NCBI GenBank assembly: GCA_013824865.1
Contig: PNON01000002.1
Location: forward strand, 1 to 64,000
Source: Anaerolinea sp.
Lineage (GTDB): Bacteria; Chloroflexota; Anaerolineae; Anaerolineales; Anaerolineaceae
Length of the DNA: 64,000 nucleotides
Reading direction: 5' to 3'
Shown: one piece after another, positions 32,927 through 42,776 of the stretch
Numbering within the stretch: position 1 is the first letter of the stretch
Layout of the letters: every line of letters starts with the position of its first letter
The notes under the pieces: model-generated
The model's input: the letters and a program-made list of their open reading frames with translations, nothing else
The model's database searches: none
Told to the model about the DNA's origin: nothing
Position numbers and translations under genes: made by a program

Positions 32927-33904
32927 TTATTCAGGGTAGCCATCCGGATATTTTTTATGCCATTCCCAGGCGGAGGCTAGAATATCCTCCAGCTTCGGAT
33001 GCCGCGGCTGCCAGCCCAATTCGCGACGGATCTTCTCCGAGCTGGCCACCAGGCGCGGGGCATCCCCGGGGCGGCGCGGGTTTTCGACTGCCGGGATGCG
33101 GCGGCCGGTGACCCAGCGGGCGGTCTCGATCACCTCGCGCACGGAATAGCCGGCACCGTTGCCCAGGTTGTAAAGCAGGGTTTCGTGGTTCTCCAACGCG
33201 TCCAGTGCCAGCAGGTGGGCGCTGACCAGGTCGGTGATGTGGATATAATCACGGATATTGGTGCCATCCGGGGTGGGGTAGTCGGTGCCAAAGATCTTAA
33301 TATCCGGCCGCTGACCCAGCGCTACCTTCAGCACCAGCGGAATGAGGTGGCTTTCCGGCTGGTGCGCTTCACCCCTATCGCCATCCGCGCCGGCGGCATT
33401 GAAGTAGCGCAGGATCGCGGTTTTCAACCCATACACCTGGCGGTACCAGCCCAGCGCCTGCTCCACCATCAGCTTGGTCTGGCCATACACGCTGGCCGGC
33501 CCGAGCGGGCTTTCCTCATCAATGGGGGTATCGCAGGAGGCATACACCCCGGCGGTGGAGGAAAAGACAAAACGCGGAATGCCAGCCTTCGCGGCTGCGT
33601 CGATGAGGTGGATGGAATTGGAAAAGTTGTTGCGGAAGAAGCGTCCGGGGTCGATCATGCTCTCGCCAGCTTCAATGAAGGCCGCGAAGTGCATCACCGC
33701 ATCAAACCTGCCTTCACGCAGGGTGTCATGCAGGGTTTTCAGGTCAGCCAGGTCGGCAAGGACAAACCGGGCTTCTTTGGGAATGGACTGTTTGTGTCCT
33801 TTGATGAGCGAATCATACACTGTGACGGCATGCCCGGCATGGATCAACATGGCTGCTGCCGCCGATCCAATGTAGCCTGCTCCGCCTGATATGAAGATGT
33901 TCAT
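32927..33904 (-). CDS. galE: UDP-glucose 4-epimerase
   Basis: The 325-residue NAD-dependent short-chain dehydrogenase-type enzyme interconverts UDP-glucose and UDP-galactose. The NAD-binding GGAGYIGSAAA is at the N-terminus, the Tyr-x3-Lys catalytic pair is seen in SVYGQTKLMVEQ, and YFNAAGAD and IRDYIHITDL are typical GalE segments. The ATG has a GGAG site. The gene stands alone and is GC-richer than the sugar module upstream. It is likely for envelope sugar synthesis. Confidence 0.93.
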   Translation of the reverse strand: MNIFISGGAGYIGSAAAAMLIHAGHAVTVYDSLIKGHKQSIPKEARFVLADLADLKTLHDTLREGRFDAVMHFAAFIEAGESMIDPGRFFRNNFSNSIHLIDAAAKAGIPRFVFSSTAGVYASCDTPIDEESPLGPASVYGQTKLMVEQALGWYRQVYGLKTAILRYFNAAGADGDRGEAHQPESHLIPLVLKVALGQRPDIKIFGTDYPTPDGTNIRDYIHITDLVSAHLLALDALENHETLLYNLGNGAGYSVREVIETARWVTGRRIPAVENPRRPGDAPRLVASSEKIRRELGWQPRHPKLEDILASAWEWHKKYPDGYPE

Positions 33905-34099
33905 GGGACTCCGTTGATTAGAGAGTAGAGAATCGAGAGACGAAAAGCGAGAGTTGAGAGTAGTTAATAAGTTGATGAGTGATAAGTTATTTTACATCAA
34001 TATTCCCTCAGAGGTGCTTGTGCGTTGTGACTTTTGGCGTCCTTAATGGGGAGGTGAGGAAAAGGATGAGAATGTCATCGCGAGCGCAGCGTGGCGATC

Positions 34100-34260
34100 T
34101 TATGCTCTTATGGAAGCAGCCGTATTGCAAGTTCAGAGATCCTTCACTGCGTTCAGGATGACAGGTAGGCACACCAAAGAACCGGGCGGACACACCCAAG
34201 AACCGGGCGGACACATAGAAGAACCGGGCGGACACACCCAAGAGCCGGGCGGACACATAG
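34100..34260 (+). repeat. REP-like element followed by 21-bp tandem repeats
   Basis: AGATCCTTCACTGCGTTCAG (about 34137) belongs to the same repeat type as the one at 7214. It is followed by four tandem 21-base units GAACCGGGCGGACACAcccaa at 34179, 34200, 34221 and 34242. Because 21 is a multiple of three, an open frame of repeated VSARF appears on the minus strand, but I do not regard it as a gene. Nothing else is seen from 33905 to 34281. Confidence 0.8.
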
Positions 34261-34281
34261 GTCCGCCCCTTGGGTGGGTAC

Positions 34282-36492
34282 TTATTTTTTTTCGATCACG
34301 GTCAGGCCAGCCAGGTTAGCCAGCAGCCGCTTCAATCCGATTGAATCAAAGGACACATCGACCACCTCATCGCCATCCATGATGCGGCTTTCCAGCACCC
34401 AGCCCTCTCCCCAGCTTGGATGGGATACGCGGGTGTTCGCCTTGTAGCGCAGCTCGGGTTGTTTCAGCGGCACAGTGTTTGGCGGGGACTTCCAGATATA
34501 CTGTTCCTGCTTCTCCTGCCGGTTCGACCGGCTATAACTGCCATACCCATTCGATGAATAGGAACGATGTTGACCCTCAACCTTGAGCAGATCCCTGGGA
34601 ATGTCTTCGAGGAACCGGGAGGGATCGGTGGTATCCATGCCGCCATAACCCCCGCGAAACTCAGCCCGGGAGAGATAGAGCTGATCTTTGGCGCGGGTGA
34701 TGCCCACATAAAACAGGCGGCGCTCCTCTTCCAACTCCTCGGGGTCATCCAGCGAGCGGCTGTGGGGCAGCACCTTCTCATCCACACCGTAGATGAACAC
34801 TGCTCCAAACTCCAGCCCCTTGGCAGCGTGCAAGGTCAGCATGGTCACCGCTTCGGGCGCATCGGGAATGGTATCCTGGTCACCCACCAGCGCCAGGCTT
34901 TCCAGGAAGGCATCCATGCCTTGCTGTTCGTACTCGTAAGCCAGGCGCAGCACCTCTTCCACGTTGCCCCAGCGATCCTGCCCTTCCTCGGTCTCATCCT
35001 CGATGTACTGCCGATATTCCACATCTTCCAGCATCTTCTGCAAAAGGGATGTGATCGTGAGCGTCCCCTTCAGTTCCAGCCACTCCTGCAGGCGGCTGCC
35101 AAAATCCGCCAGGCGGTTTACACCCCCTTTGGACATGTACTGCCAATGTGCAGAGGCCGGCCCCTGCACCAGATCCAGCAGGATGGTGCCTGCGTTTACA
35201 CCCAATTGATGGGCGTATTCCATGAGTGCTTGCAGGGTGGTATCCCCGATCTTGCGCTGGGGTACATTAATGACGCGTGCCAGGCTGACCTCATCGGATG
35301 GATTGTGGACCAGGCGCAGGTAGGCAATGACATCCTTCACTTCGCGCCGGCCATAGAAGCGCTGCGCCCCGACCAGCTTGTATTTCATGGCTGCCTTGAT
35401 GAAAGCCTCTTCCAGCAGGCGGGACTGAGCGTTGGTGCGGTACATGATGGCAATTTCACCAGCCTTGAAGCGCAATTTGTTGATCAACTCCGCGGCTTTC
35501 TGGCAGATATATTCCGACTCCTGCCGATCGTCCCTGGCCACATACAGGTGCACCTTCTCGCCCGATCCGCGCTCGGTGAACAGAGCCTTGGGTGTGCGGT
35601 GGCGGTTGCGGTCGATCACCGCGCGAGCGGCATCCAGCACGGTTTGCGTGGAGCGGTAGTTCTGCTCCAGCAGAATCTTGGTGGTACCGGGGAAATCCGC
35701 TTCGAATCTTTCCACATTGTGATAATCCGCGCCTCGCCAGCGGTAGATGGACTGGTCTTCATCGCCAACAACATAAATATTATGATTTTCCCCCGCCAGA
35801 TGGCGCAGCAACGTGTACTGGGCGATGTTGGTATCCTGGAATTCATCCACCAGGATGTGTTCAAACCGGCGCGCGTACTTCTCACGGACTTCGGGGGCCT
35901 CTTCGAGCAGCCGGGCAGTGTAAAGCAACAGATCATCAAAATCGACTGCATTATTGGAAATGAGCACCTGCTGATAGCGATCAAATACCTTTTGCACCAC
36001 CCCGTCTTTATAACTCTTGATCGTCATTTGTTCAGGGCGGATCATGTCGTTCTTCAAGAGCGAGATGGCATTCAAAATGCTGGAAGGTTTGTACAGCTTC
36101 TCGTCAATATTGAGTTCACGAACCGATCGCTTTACAACCGATAATTGATCGTCGTCATCATAAATCACATAGTTCGCTGTAATGGGCAGGTGCGCAGCCT
36201 CGTAACGCAATATACGCGCGCAAACGGAGTGGAAGGTGCCCATCAGTATACCCTGCAGGTCATTCGGGATCAGGTTGCGGACGCGTTTATCAATCTCTCT
36301 CGCGGCTTTATTGGTGAAAGTAACAGTCAGGATGTTATATGGTCTGATTCCCATGACACTGATAAGGTAGGCCATGCGGTGAGTCAATACCCGCGTCTTA
36401 CCAGAGCCTGGCCCGGCCAGCACCAGTACCGGACCGGTACCGGTGGTCACAGCCTTGACCTGCTGTGGGTTGAGATCTTTGAGTAAATCCAT
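34282..36492 (-). CDS. pcrA: UvrD/PcrA-type ATP-dependent DNA helicase
   Basis: The 736-residue superfamily 1A 3'-5' helicase acts in repair and in removing proteins from DNA. It has the Q-motif LNPQQVKAV, Walker A AGPGSGKTRVL, DEFQDTN, QNYRST, and motifs V and VI (TLHAAKGLEF, RRLFYVGITRAKDQLYLS). The C-terminus has the PcrA-like HPSWGEGWV segment. In-frame starts lie upstream, but a promoter with its -10 seven bases before the ATG at 36492 makes that the likely start on a leaderless mRNA. Confidence 0.93.
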   Translation of the reverse strand: MDLLKDLNPQQVKAVTTGTGPVLVLAGPGSGKTRVLTHRMAYLISVMGIRPYNILTVTFTNKAAREIDKRVRNLIPNDLQGILMGTFHSVCARILRYEAAHLPITANYVIYDDDDQLSVVKRSVRELNIDEKLYKPSSILNAISLLKNDMIRPEQMTIKSYKDGVVQKVFDRYQQVLISNNAVDFDDLLLYTARLLEEAPEVREKYARRFEHILVDEFQDTNIAQYTLLRHLAGENHNIYVVGDEDQSIYRWRGADYHNVERFEADFPGTTKILLEQNYRSTQTVLDAARAVIDRNRHRTPKALFTERGSGEKVHLYVARDDRQESEYICQKAAELINKLRFKAGEIAIMYRTNAQSRLLEEAFIKAAMKYKLVGAQRFYGRREVKDVIAYLRLVHNPSDEVSLARVINVPQRKIGDTTLQALMEYAHQLGVNAGTILLDLVQGPASAHWQYMSKGGVNRLADFGSRLQEWLELKGTLTITSLLQKMLEDVEYRQYIEDETEEGQDRWGNVEEVLRLAYEYEQQGMDAFLESLALVGDQDTIPDAPEAVTMLTLHAAKGLEFGAVFIYGVDEKVLPHSRSLDDPEELEEERRLFYVGITRAKDQLYLSRAEFRGGYGGMDTTDPSRFLEDIPRDLLKVEGQHRSYSSNGYGSYSRSNRQEKQEQYIWKSPPNTVPLKQPELRYKANTRVSHPSWGEGWVLESRIMDGDEVVDVSFDSIGLKRLLANLAGLTVIEKK

Positions 36493-36499
36493 GGCGTTC

Positions 36500-36528
36500 A
36501 TTCTACATGCGGTAAGGGGTGATGTCAA
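36500..36528 (-). promoter_or_regulatory. Promoter of the helicase gene, predicted leaderless
   Basis: -35 TTGACA (36528-36523), a 17-base spacer and -10 TAGAAT (36505-36500) lie immediately upstream of GAACGCC-ATG. With transcription starting about seven bases after the -10, the first transcribed base would be at or next to the A of the ATG at 36492. No ribosome site is present. Confidence 0.8.
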
Positions 36529-36657
36529 CGGGCTTATGCGATTTAAGGCTTATCGTTCAGGAGTATCAGGCTCATTATGACCAGTATTGCCACAGAAAAG
36601 TATTACAATATATCTGTTGCATTACCAAATCCATCAATGTTATCCGAAGGGTAACCC

Positions 36658-37398
36658 ATGGTGATTATCGAAGCCCGAGAATTAACCAAAATATATGGCA
36701 GTGGAGATACTGCCATCACCGCACTCGATCATGTCAGCTTGAAGGTCAATGAGGGCGAGTTCGTGGCAGTGATGGGCTCATCTGGCTGCGGAAAGTCCAC
36801 CTTGCTGAACTTGCTGGGTGGGTTGGATAAAGCCACAGATGGTCAGACACTGGTCGAAAGCCAGCCATTGGATCAACTGACAGATGATGCCCTTTCCAAG
36901 TTGCGAAGGCAGAAAATTGGATTTGTTTTCCAGTTTTATAACCTCATTCCAGTTTTAACCGTGGTTGAGAATGCCGCCCTGCCAGTGACACTGGATGGAA
37001 TGCCAGAAGCAGCGGCGCATGAAAAAACCCGTCATTGGATAGATAAAGTTGGGCTGATTGAACGCGCAGCCAGCCATCCGAATCAACTTTCCGGTGGGCA
37101 GCAGCAGCGGGTGGCCATTGCCCGCGCCCTGGTGGCAGAACCAAAGCTGATCCTGGCAGATGAACCCACTGGCAACCTGGATTCCCATTCTGCAGATGAG
37201 ATTGCCGGCTTGCTGCGCATCGTTGCCAACGAATGGGGTCGGGCTGTCATCATGGTGACGCATGATGCCCACATCGCCTCTTATGCCAACCGGCTGATAT
37301 TTCTGAAGGATGGTGCCATTCTCTTCGATCATAAAAGGCCGGAGAATACCCTCAACGGTGCAGACTGGGTATTGGAAATGGTGCGCGGGTATATTTAA
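36658..37398 (+). CDS. ABC transporter ATP-binding protein (MacB/LolD type)
   Basis: The 246-residue ATPase has Walker [10 protein letters not shown], the [15 protein letters not shown] signature, Walker [13 protein letters not shown] and the H-loop [14 protein letters not shown] segment. The NLDSH tail after Walker B is typical of the LolD/MacB group, which drives mechanotransmission across the membrane rather than transport through a pore. The start ATG has GAAGGG six bases upstream. It partners the permease 42 bases downstream. Confidence 0.92.
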   Translation: MVIIEARELTKIYGSGDTAITALDHVSLKVNEGEFVAVMGSSGCGKSTLLNLLGGLDKATDGQTLVESQPLDQLTDDALSKLRRQKIGFVFQFYNLIPVLTVVENAALPVTLDGMPEAAAHEKTRHWIDKVGLIERAASHPNQLSGGQQQRVAIARALVAEPKLILADEPTGNLDSHSADEIAGLLRIVANEWGRAVIMVTHDAHIASYANRLIFLKDGAILFDHKRPENTLNGADWVLEMVRGYI

Positions 37399-37440
37399 CG
37401 GCATGTGTGGCAGAAAGAACTGCCAGTTAAAGAGCTTACT

Positions 37441-39978
37441 ATGTGGAAGTTTCAAATCCGATTAGCAACCAGATATTTATGGGGCCGCAAACTCAGGTCC
37501 ACCCTGACGACTCTGGCCATCATTATCGGCACCATGATGATCTTTGGCACAAATATCATGCTGCCAACGATGATGCAATCTTTCCAGTCAAATGTGCAGG
37601 CTATTTCTGGTCAGGTGGATGTGACTATCACTGCGAAAACGGGCGAGGCGTTCTCGCGAAATGTGGTCAATAAAGTCAATACAATTCCAGGAATTAAGGA
37701 CATTGCCGGCTCCCTCAGCCGCACTGTGAACATACCAACCGGCTACTTCACCAGAGGAAACATCACAGCGGTTACGCTGACGGGCATCACCCCGCAGGCA
37801 GCAGAGAAACTAAGGCACTACCCGATAATGGATGGGCGCTTCCTTTCCAACGGCGATACGCAGTCAGCGGTAATCACCCGCAGTCTGGCGGACGAGCTGG
37901 GGGTGCAACTGGGAGATAAGATCAGCCTGCCTACAACTGAAGGCAATGTTAACCTGAAGGTGGTTGGTTTGCTGCCAGCCCGGGCCATTCCGGGGAATGA
38001 GGAGGTGCTGGTATCGCTGGCCATGGCACAAAACCTGCTGAACCTGCCTGCGCGCATCAACACGATTGAACTTAATGTGGAACCCACCGACCCGTCGCAA
38101 CGAGACCAATTAGCAAACACCATCCAAACCACTCTGGGTGATGATTTCACACTGGGGGCAATCGCAACTGGTTCCGAGTTTATGGCCAGCATGCGGACTG
38201 GACAGATGGCTTTCAATATGTTTGGTTTTCTATCTTTGTTTATGGGGGCATTTATCATCTTCAATACATTTCGCACCATCGTTGCGGAACGGCGGCATGA
38301 TATTGGTATGCTGCGAGCCATTGGCGCCGATCGAAAGACGATCGTCGGCACCATCCTTGTGGAAGGATTGATCCAGGGTATTGTAGGCACCGGCATCGGA
38401 ATTGTGCTGGGGTACCTGATGGGTGCAAGCGTACTCGCAATGATATCCTCGATATATATCAGTATGCTTCACCTGGAAGTGGGTACGCCTGTGATCACGC
38501 CGCAAATATTCATCATTACCATCATCGCCGGCGTGGGCATGACACTTGCTGCCGGTATCATCCCGGCACGGAGCGCCAGCAAGGTTACCCCGCTCGAAGC
38601 CCTGCGGCCAGCATTCGCTGAATCTAGAGGCTTTTCCAAGTTATCCTTGTGGGCAGGCATAGGGTTGCTAGTACTCTCCCTGGCTGCCCTGATTAGTGGA
38701 AATATCGGATTAACCGCGTTGGGTGCACTGATGTTCCTCGTTGGGTTGGTGTTGGTTGCGCCTGCGCTGGTGCGGCCAATTACACGTTTTTTCAGCCGGT
38801 TTGTGCTGGGATTGATTGCGCGCCAGGGTACCGGGGTCATAGCGCAAAGCAGCCTGTCGCGCAATCCCACCCGTGCAGCCATCACCGCCAGCGCCACCAT
38901 GATCGGCATTGCAGTGATCGTTGGTATCGGCGGTATGATCTGGAGCATCACCGGGGGGTTCCTGGATATCTTGCAGCGCAGTCTGGGCAGCGATTACCTG
39001 CTCATGCCGCCGGCTGTGGCTGTCTGGGGCAGCAATGTCGGCGCCAAGGCTGACCTGGCAGAGAAGCTGCGGGCTGTGCCGGGGGTGGGGGTGGTTAGCA
39101 CCATGCGTTACGCTGTAGGATCAGCCAACGGTCAACAATTTTCCATGCTGGGCATTGACCCGGCAGAATACACTCAGGTGGCCAGCTTGACCTTCACTGA
39201 AGGAGACCCAACTTCCGCTTATGCGGCCATGGAACGCGAACAGGCAGTCATCGTCAATGGTATCCTGGCCGCAGCCTCCGGTTATGAAGTTGGCGACACA
39301 ATTCTTCTCTCCACCCCGCGCGGGTTGAAGGATTACCTGGTAGCAGGCATTGCCGGCGACTACCTCAATGCCAAGGTGATGACGGCTTACATATCCCATA
39401 CCAACCTGTTGCGGGATTATCACAAAGATGAAGATATTTTTTACCAGATCAATTTGAAGGAAGGGGCAGATGAAAAAGCTGTGGAACAGCGCCTGGGGAA
39501 ACTGCTGAGCAAATATCCGCAGTTCAAATTAATTTCAGGCAAGGGTTACTTCGAAGAGAACAAGCAGCTTTTCGATGCCATGTTTTACTTTTATTTTGTA
39601 TTGCTCGGAATTCTCACTGCACCATCCCTGCTGGCTCTGCTCAACACTTTGTCCATTGGCGTGATTGAACGTACCCGGGAGATTGGCATGCTGCGCGCCA
39701 TCGGCGCCACCCGCAAACAGGTACGCCGCATGGTGGTGTTGGAATCCCTCTTGCTGGCACTGGTAGGCACGCTTTTTGGCTTACTGGCTGGACTGTATAT
39801 GGGATATGTCATGATTCTGGGTATGAAGGTGGGCGGTTTCCCGGTGGAATATAGCTTCCCCTACCAGGGGTTGATTGCTGCCATAATCACCGGGCTTGTG
39901 TTTGGCCTGATTGCAGCATCCATACCTTCACGCCAGGCTGAGCGAATGGAGATTGTACAGGCGCTGCGGTATGAATAA
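37441..39978 (+). CDS. ABC transporter permease with two FtsX domains (MacB/LolCE type)
   Basis: The 845-residue membrane protein has an N-terminal helix (about residues 20-40), then an extracellular MacB-core domain (about 45-240). An FtsX domain of three helices follows (about 255-390), then a second cassette of helices, external domain and a C-terminal FtsX domain (about 715-840). Repeated motifs REIGMLRAIGATRKQV and RHDIGMLRAIGADRKTI mark the two coupling loops. A GTG twelve codons upstream is possible, but the ATG at 37441 fits the helix better. Such pairs extract lipoproteins or export peptides; substrate unknown. Confidence 0.9.
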   Translation: MWKFQIRLATRYLWGRKLRSTLTTLAIIIGTMMIFGTNIMLPTMMQSFQSNVQAISGQVDVTITAKTGEAFSRNVVNKVNTIPGIKDIAGSLSRTVNIPTGYFTRGNITAVTLTGITPQAAEKLRHYPIMDGRFLSNGDTQSAVITRSLADELGVQLGDKISLPTTEGNVNLKVVGLLPARAIPGNEEVLVSLAMAQNLLNLPARINTIELNVEPTDPSQRDQLANTIQTTLGDDFTLGAIATGSEFMASMRTGQMAFNMFGFLSLFMGAFIIFNTFRTIVAERRHDIGMLRAIGADRKTIVGTILVEGLIQGIVGTGIGIVLGYLMGASVLAMISSIYISMLHLEVGTPVITPQIFIITIIAGVGMTLAAGIIPARSASKVTPLEALRPAFAESRGFSKLSLWAGIGLLVLSLAALISGNIGLTALGALMFLVGLVLVAPALVRPITRFFSRFVLGLIARQGTGVIAQSSLSRNPTRAAITASATMIGIAVIVGIGGMIWSITGGFLDILQRSLGSDYLLMPPAVAVWGSNVGAKADLAEKLRAVPGVGVVSTMRYAVGSANGQQFSMLGIDPAEYTQVASLTFTEGDPTSAYAAMEREQAVIVNGILAAASGYEVGDTILLSTPRGLKDYLVAGIAGDYLNAKVMTAYISHTNLLRDYHKDEDIFYQINLKEGADEKAVEQRLGKLLSKYPQFKLISGKGYFEENKQLFDAMFYFYFVLLGILTAPSLLALLNTLSIGVIERTREIGMLRAIGATRKQVRRMVVLESLLLALVGTLFGLLAGLYMGYVMILGMKVGGFPVEYSFPYQGLIAAIITGLVFGLIAASIPSRQAERMEIVQALRYE

Positions 39979-40148
39979 AGATATCAATGCCAGGACGCTC
40001 TTTGGAAGAAAGCGCCAGGAGATTTGGCCAATTTTGCCGTCCTATATGGATATCCTGATAAAAGTGGCGATTTTATTGCCAACTTCCGGTAATGGGTTGA
40101 TAGTCTTTTCGTGAAATAATCTTTTCTTTTGACTTCGGAGGACCCAAA

Positions 40149-41090
40149 TTGCAGCCACTAAAGCAACCGAACAACTCTATCCCATTCAATAGATCCAAGC
40201 TGACGCGGTATGCATGGCTATCAATTGCGGCTGCTTTGCTTACAATTACATTAAAAACAGTTGCCTATCTTCTTACCGGGTCTGTTGGCCTGTTATCTGA
40301 TGCGGTTGAATCGATTGTAAACCTCGTTGGGGCATTAATGGCTTTGGGGATGTTAACCATTGCTGCGCTCCCACCCGATGAGAACCATAGTTATGGACAT
40401 AGCAAGGCTGAATACTTTTCAAGTGTGGTGGAAGGAGTTTTGATATTAGTTGCGGCGGGTAGTATTGGCTATGCTGCGATTGTGCGATTGATTAACCCAA
40501 GACCATTGGAGCAATTGGGTATTGGTATATTTATTTCCGTTCTTGCATCTCTGATTAATCTTGGCGTTTCTCGAGTATTAATGAAAGCGGGAAAGCAATA
40601 CAATTCCATCACACTTGAAGCAGATGCCCAACACTTGATGACAGATGTCTGGACTTCCGCCGGAGTCCTTGCTGGATTGGGTATTGTTGCCTTAACAAAA
40701 TGGCTCCCATTGGATCCAATTATGGGATTAGTCGTGGCGGTGAACATTGTGTGGACCGGATTTAATTTGATTCGTCGATCTGTATCTGGTCTGATGGATG
40801 TGTCCCTTCCCGAAACAGATCAAAAGGCTATGCACGCCGTATTAGAAAAGTATCGTCAGCAGGGAGTTGAGTTCCATGCAGTCCGAACCCGTCAGGCTGC
40901 TTCCCGGCGATTTATATCCATTCATGTGCTTGTCCCTGGTGAGTGGACAGTCCACGATTCTCATCACCTGGCAGAGAACATCGAGTACGATATCCATGCA
41001 GCGCTTGGTGAGGCAGTCGTCACCACCCATGTAGAGCCAATTGAAGATGAGATATCCATGGACGATATTCATCTTGACCGAGAGCAATAG
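40149..41090 (+). CDS. Cation diffusion facilitator (CDF) metal exporter
   Basis: The 313-residue membrane protein has about six helices and a C-terminal cytoplasmic CDF domain. The first metal site shows as [16 protein letters not shown], and [17 protein letters not shown] and [16 protein letters not shown] are conserved family segments. It should export Zn, Fe, Mn or a similar divalent ion in exchange for protons. The start is TTG at 40149, chosen because a GGAGG site lies seven bases upstream and no ATG is in frame nearby. The 170 bases before it hold no supported gene. Confidence 0.92.
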   Translation: MQPLKQPNNSIPFNRSKLTRYAWLSIAAALLTITLKTVAYLLTGSVGLLSDAVESIVNLVGALMALGMLTIAALPPDENHSYGHSKAEYFSSVVEGVLILVAAGSIGYAAIVRLINPRPLEQLGIGIFISVLASLINLGVSRVLMKAGKQYNSITLEADAQHLMTDVWTSAGVLAGLGIVALTKWLPLDPIMGLVVAVNIVWTGFNLIRRSVSGLMDVSLPETDQKAMHAVLEKYRQQGVEFHAVRTRQAASRRFISIHVLVPGEWTVHDSHHLAENIEYDIHAALGEAVVTTHVEPIEDEISMDDIHLDREQ

Positions 41091-41251
41091 CCATGAAGTA
41101 CATTTTGTAGAATTGCGATGACAGAATCCCTGTTCCAGGGAGTGACCAAGTCCGCCTGTCCCGGAAATTTGCTTTTAGAATAGCTGCACCGACCCTCACA
41201 CACCAGGTTGGTTTAATACATAGGGCGCTGACACTTACCTACTGTGATATG

Positions 41252-41287
41252 TTGACGATTCCGCCTGAATCATGGTATTATCAGGCG
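41252..41287 (+). promoter_or_regulatory. Promoter of infC-rpmI-rplT with overlapping inverted repeat
   Basis: -35 TTGACG (41252-41257), an 18-base spacer and -10 TATTAT (41276-41281) lie about 55 bases before the infC start. A 7-bp inverted repeat CGCCTGA (41262-41268)/TCAGGCG (41281-41287) overlaps the promoter and could be an operator or a start-site hairpin. Confidence 0.6.
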
Positions 41288-41340
41288 CATTCGTGCCGGT
41301 TCTTTCCGGTGATTCATTTATCATTTAACAGGAGAATGTT

Positions 41341-41922
41341 ATCAGTACAACTACATTTCGGGTAAACGATACTATTCGCTCCCCACAGGTGCGCCTGATC
41401 GGGGCAAAAGGTGAAAACGTCGGTGTGATCGAAACTTCCACCGCTATGCGGATGGCACGCGAAGCGGAACTTGATCTGGTGGAGGTAGCGCCCAATTCTG
41501 AACCACCTGTGTGCAGGATCATGGACTTTGGCAAGTTCCTGTACGAGCGTGAAAAGAAAGAACGTGAAGCCAGGAAAGCCCAGACCAAGATCGAGATCAA
41601 AGAGATTCGTCTGCGGCCAAAGACAAATGAACACCACCGTGGTTTTAAAACCCGCGATGCCCGAAAATGGTTGTTGGAAGGAATGAAAGTCAAGGTCACT
41701 ATCCGCTTCAGAGGACGTGAAATCACTTACCCGGAATTGGCATTGGAAGACCTGAAAGAAATCGCTGAAGAATTAGCAGATATTGCCACGGTTGAAGTGC
41801 CGCCTTCGATGGAAGGCAGGGTAATGAATATGATGCTGAGCCCGGCAAAATTTAGCAAGAAGAAGCCCACAGGTGAGGGAGTCGCGGCTCCGGTATCCAC
41901 ACCTGACCCCACCAGGGAATAG
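41341..41922 (+). CDS. infC: Translation initiation factor IF-3
   Basis: The 193-residue factor binds the 30S subunit and controls start-codon choice. The N-terminal domain includes FRVNDTIRSPQVRLIGAKGE and the C-terminal domain has KEIRLRPKTNEHH and VEVPPSMEGRVMNMML. To keep the conserved VNDxIR segment the frame must start upstream of the GTG at 41389. Going upstream, the only start-like codon before the in-frame stop (TAA 41326) is ATC at 41341, with GGAG six bases before it. A non-canonical start is known for infC in other bacteria (AUU in E. coli), where IF-3 represses its own translation. Confidence 0.9.
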   Translation: MSTTTFRVNDTIRSPQVRLIGAKGENVGVIETSTAMRMAREAELDLVEVAPNSEPPVCRIMDFGKFLYEREKKEREARKAQTKIEIKEIRLRPKTNEHHRGFKTRDARKWLLEGMKVKVTIRFRGREITYPELALEDLKEIAEELADIATVEVPPSMEGRVMNMMLSPAKFSKKKPTGEGVAAPVSTPDPTRE

Positions 41923-41994
41923 CCATTCTATCTATAGAATGTGAAAGCCTGTGGTAGATGTTCACTGCCACAAATCCAATGAGAGGAGTTTGCT

Positions 41995-42228
41995 GTGCCC
42001 CGTAAGTTAAAAGCAGGTAAGATCAAATTGAAGACCCATAAGGCGACATCCAAGCGGTTTCGCCTGAGCGGGTCAGGTACGCTGCTGCGCACCAAAGGCG
42101 GTAAAAGCCATCTGCGCAGACGCACCTCAGACCGCACCAAAGCTTTGCTTTCCGAGATGATCCCCGTTCAGGGCGAAAATATCATTAAGAGCGTACGCCG
42201 TCTTGTACCGTACATGAAGAAAGATTAG
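41995..42228 (+). CDS. rpmI: 50S ribosomal protein L35
   Basis: A 77-residue basic protein containing the L35 core IKLKTHKATSKRFRLSGSG and LLRTKGGKSHLRRRTSD. It starts at GTG with a good GAGGAG site. The N-terminus (MPRKLKAGK) is about ten residues longer than the usual 65-residue L35, which normally begins MPKLKTHK. It lies between infC and rplT, the standard bacterial order. Confidence 0.95.
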   Translation: MPRKLKAGKIKLKTHKATSKRFRLSGSGTLLRTKGGKSHLRRRTSDRTKALLSEMIPVQGENIIKSVRRLVPYMKKD

Positions 42229-42343
42229 TGCGGACATTCCATCCCGAATATTTCATTCGCGGAACCATCATTAGTGCAGCTGTTGGGTGCACGCAACTGG
42301 CAAGTAACAAGCCGGCGCCCAGGGGTTTGCAAAGGAGTAAGTT

Positions 42344-42694
42344 ATGGCACGTGTGAAAGGTGGACCGAAGGGTCACCTGCGACATATCAAAGTACTGAAA
42401 ATGAACCAGGGCTACTTTGGCTCTCGTCACCGCCTTTTCAAAAGGGCGAACGAGGCAATGTTGAAAAGCCTGTTCTATGCCACTCGCGACCGCCGGGTTC
42501 GCAAACGCGATCTGCGGAAGCTGTGGATTACGCGCATCAATGCTGCTGCCCGCCTGAATGGCGTTAGCTACAGCAGGTTGATTAACGGTTTGAAGATAGC
42601 CAAAATCGAGCTGAACCGCAAGATGCTGGCAGACATGGCCGTGCGCGACCCCAAGGCTTTTTCGGCAGTTGTTGCCAAAGCGAAGGCTGCGTAA
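42344..42694 (+). CDS. rplT: 50S ribosomal protein L20
   Basis: The 116-residue L20 begins [20 protein letters not shown] and has [18 protein letters not shown] and [20 protein letters not shown]. It binds 23S rRNA early in 50S assembly and is often a translational repressor of this operon. AGGAG precedes the ATG. It is the last gene of the operon and is followed by a terminator. Confidence 0.96.
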   Translation: MARVKGGPKGHLRHIKVLKMNQGYFGSRHRLFKRANEAMLKSLFYATRDRRVRKRDLRKLWITRINAAARLNGVSYSRLINGLKIAKIELNRKMLADMAVRDPKAFSAVVAKAKAA

Positions 42695-42714
42695 CTACAA
42701 CCTCTCAAAAGATC

Positions 42715-42744
42715 CCGGGATGGCGAATGTCATCCCGGTTTTTT
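42715..42744 (+). terminator. Rho-independent terminator after rplT
   Basis: An 8-bp stem CCGGGATG (42715-42722)/CATCCCGG (42731-42738) with an 8-base loop is followed by six T residues (42739-42744). It ends the infC-rpmI-rplT transcript. Confidence 0.92.
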
Positions 42745-42776
42745 ATTAATCGTTGTGCTACAATTCTCTCAGGTAT

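Noticed and set aside
32999..33889. 296-residue plus-strand ORF
   Set aside because: It is antisense to galE, which has complete motifs. It is a shadow of codon bias.
34008..34256. Short ORF with VSARF repeats and CHPERSEGS
   Set aside because: It is translated from REP-like and 21-bp tandem repeats. This text is a common artefact of dispersed repeats.
34179..34260. Possible CRISPR array
   Set aside because: The 21-base repeats are contiguous with no unique spacers, and no cas genes are nearby.
34567..36144. 525-residue plus-strand ORF
   Set aside because: It lies entirely antisense to the UvrD/PcrA helicase, whose motifs are all intact. The product has no recognisable domain.
39970..40113. 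47-codon ORF overlapping the end of the ABC permease gene
   Set aside because: It has an ATG overlapping the permease end but no ribosome site, no domain and no sign of conservation. It may be a chance frame.
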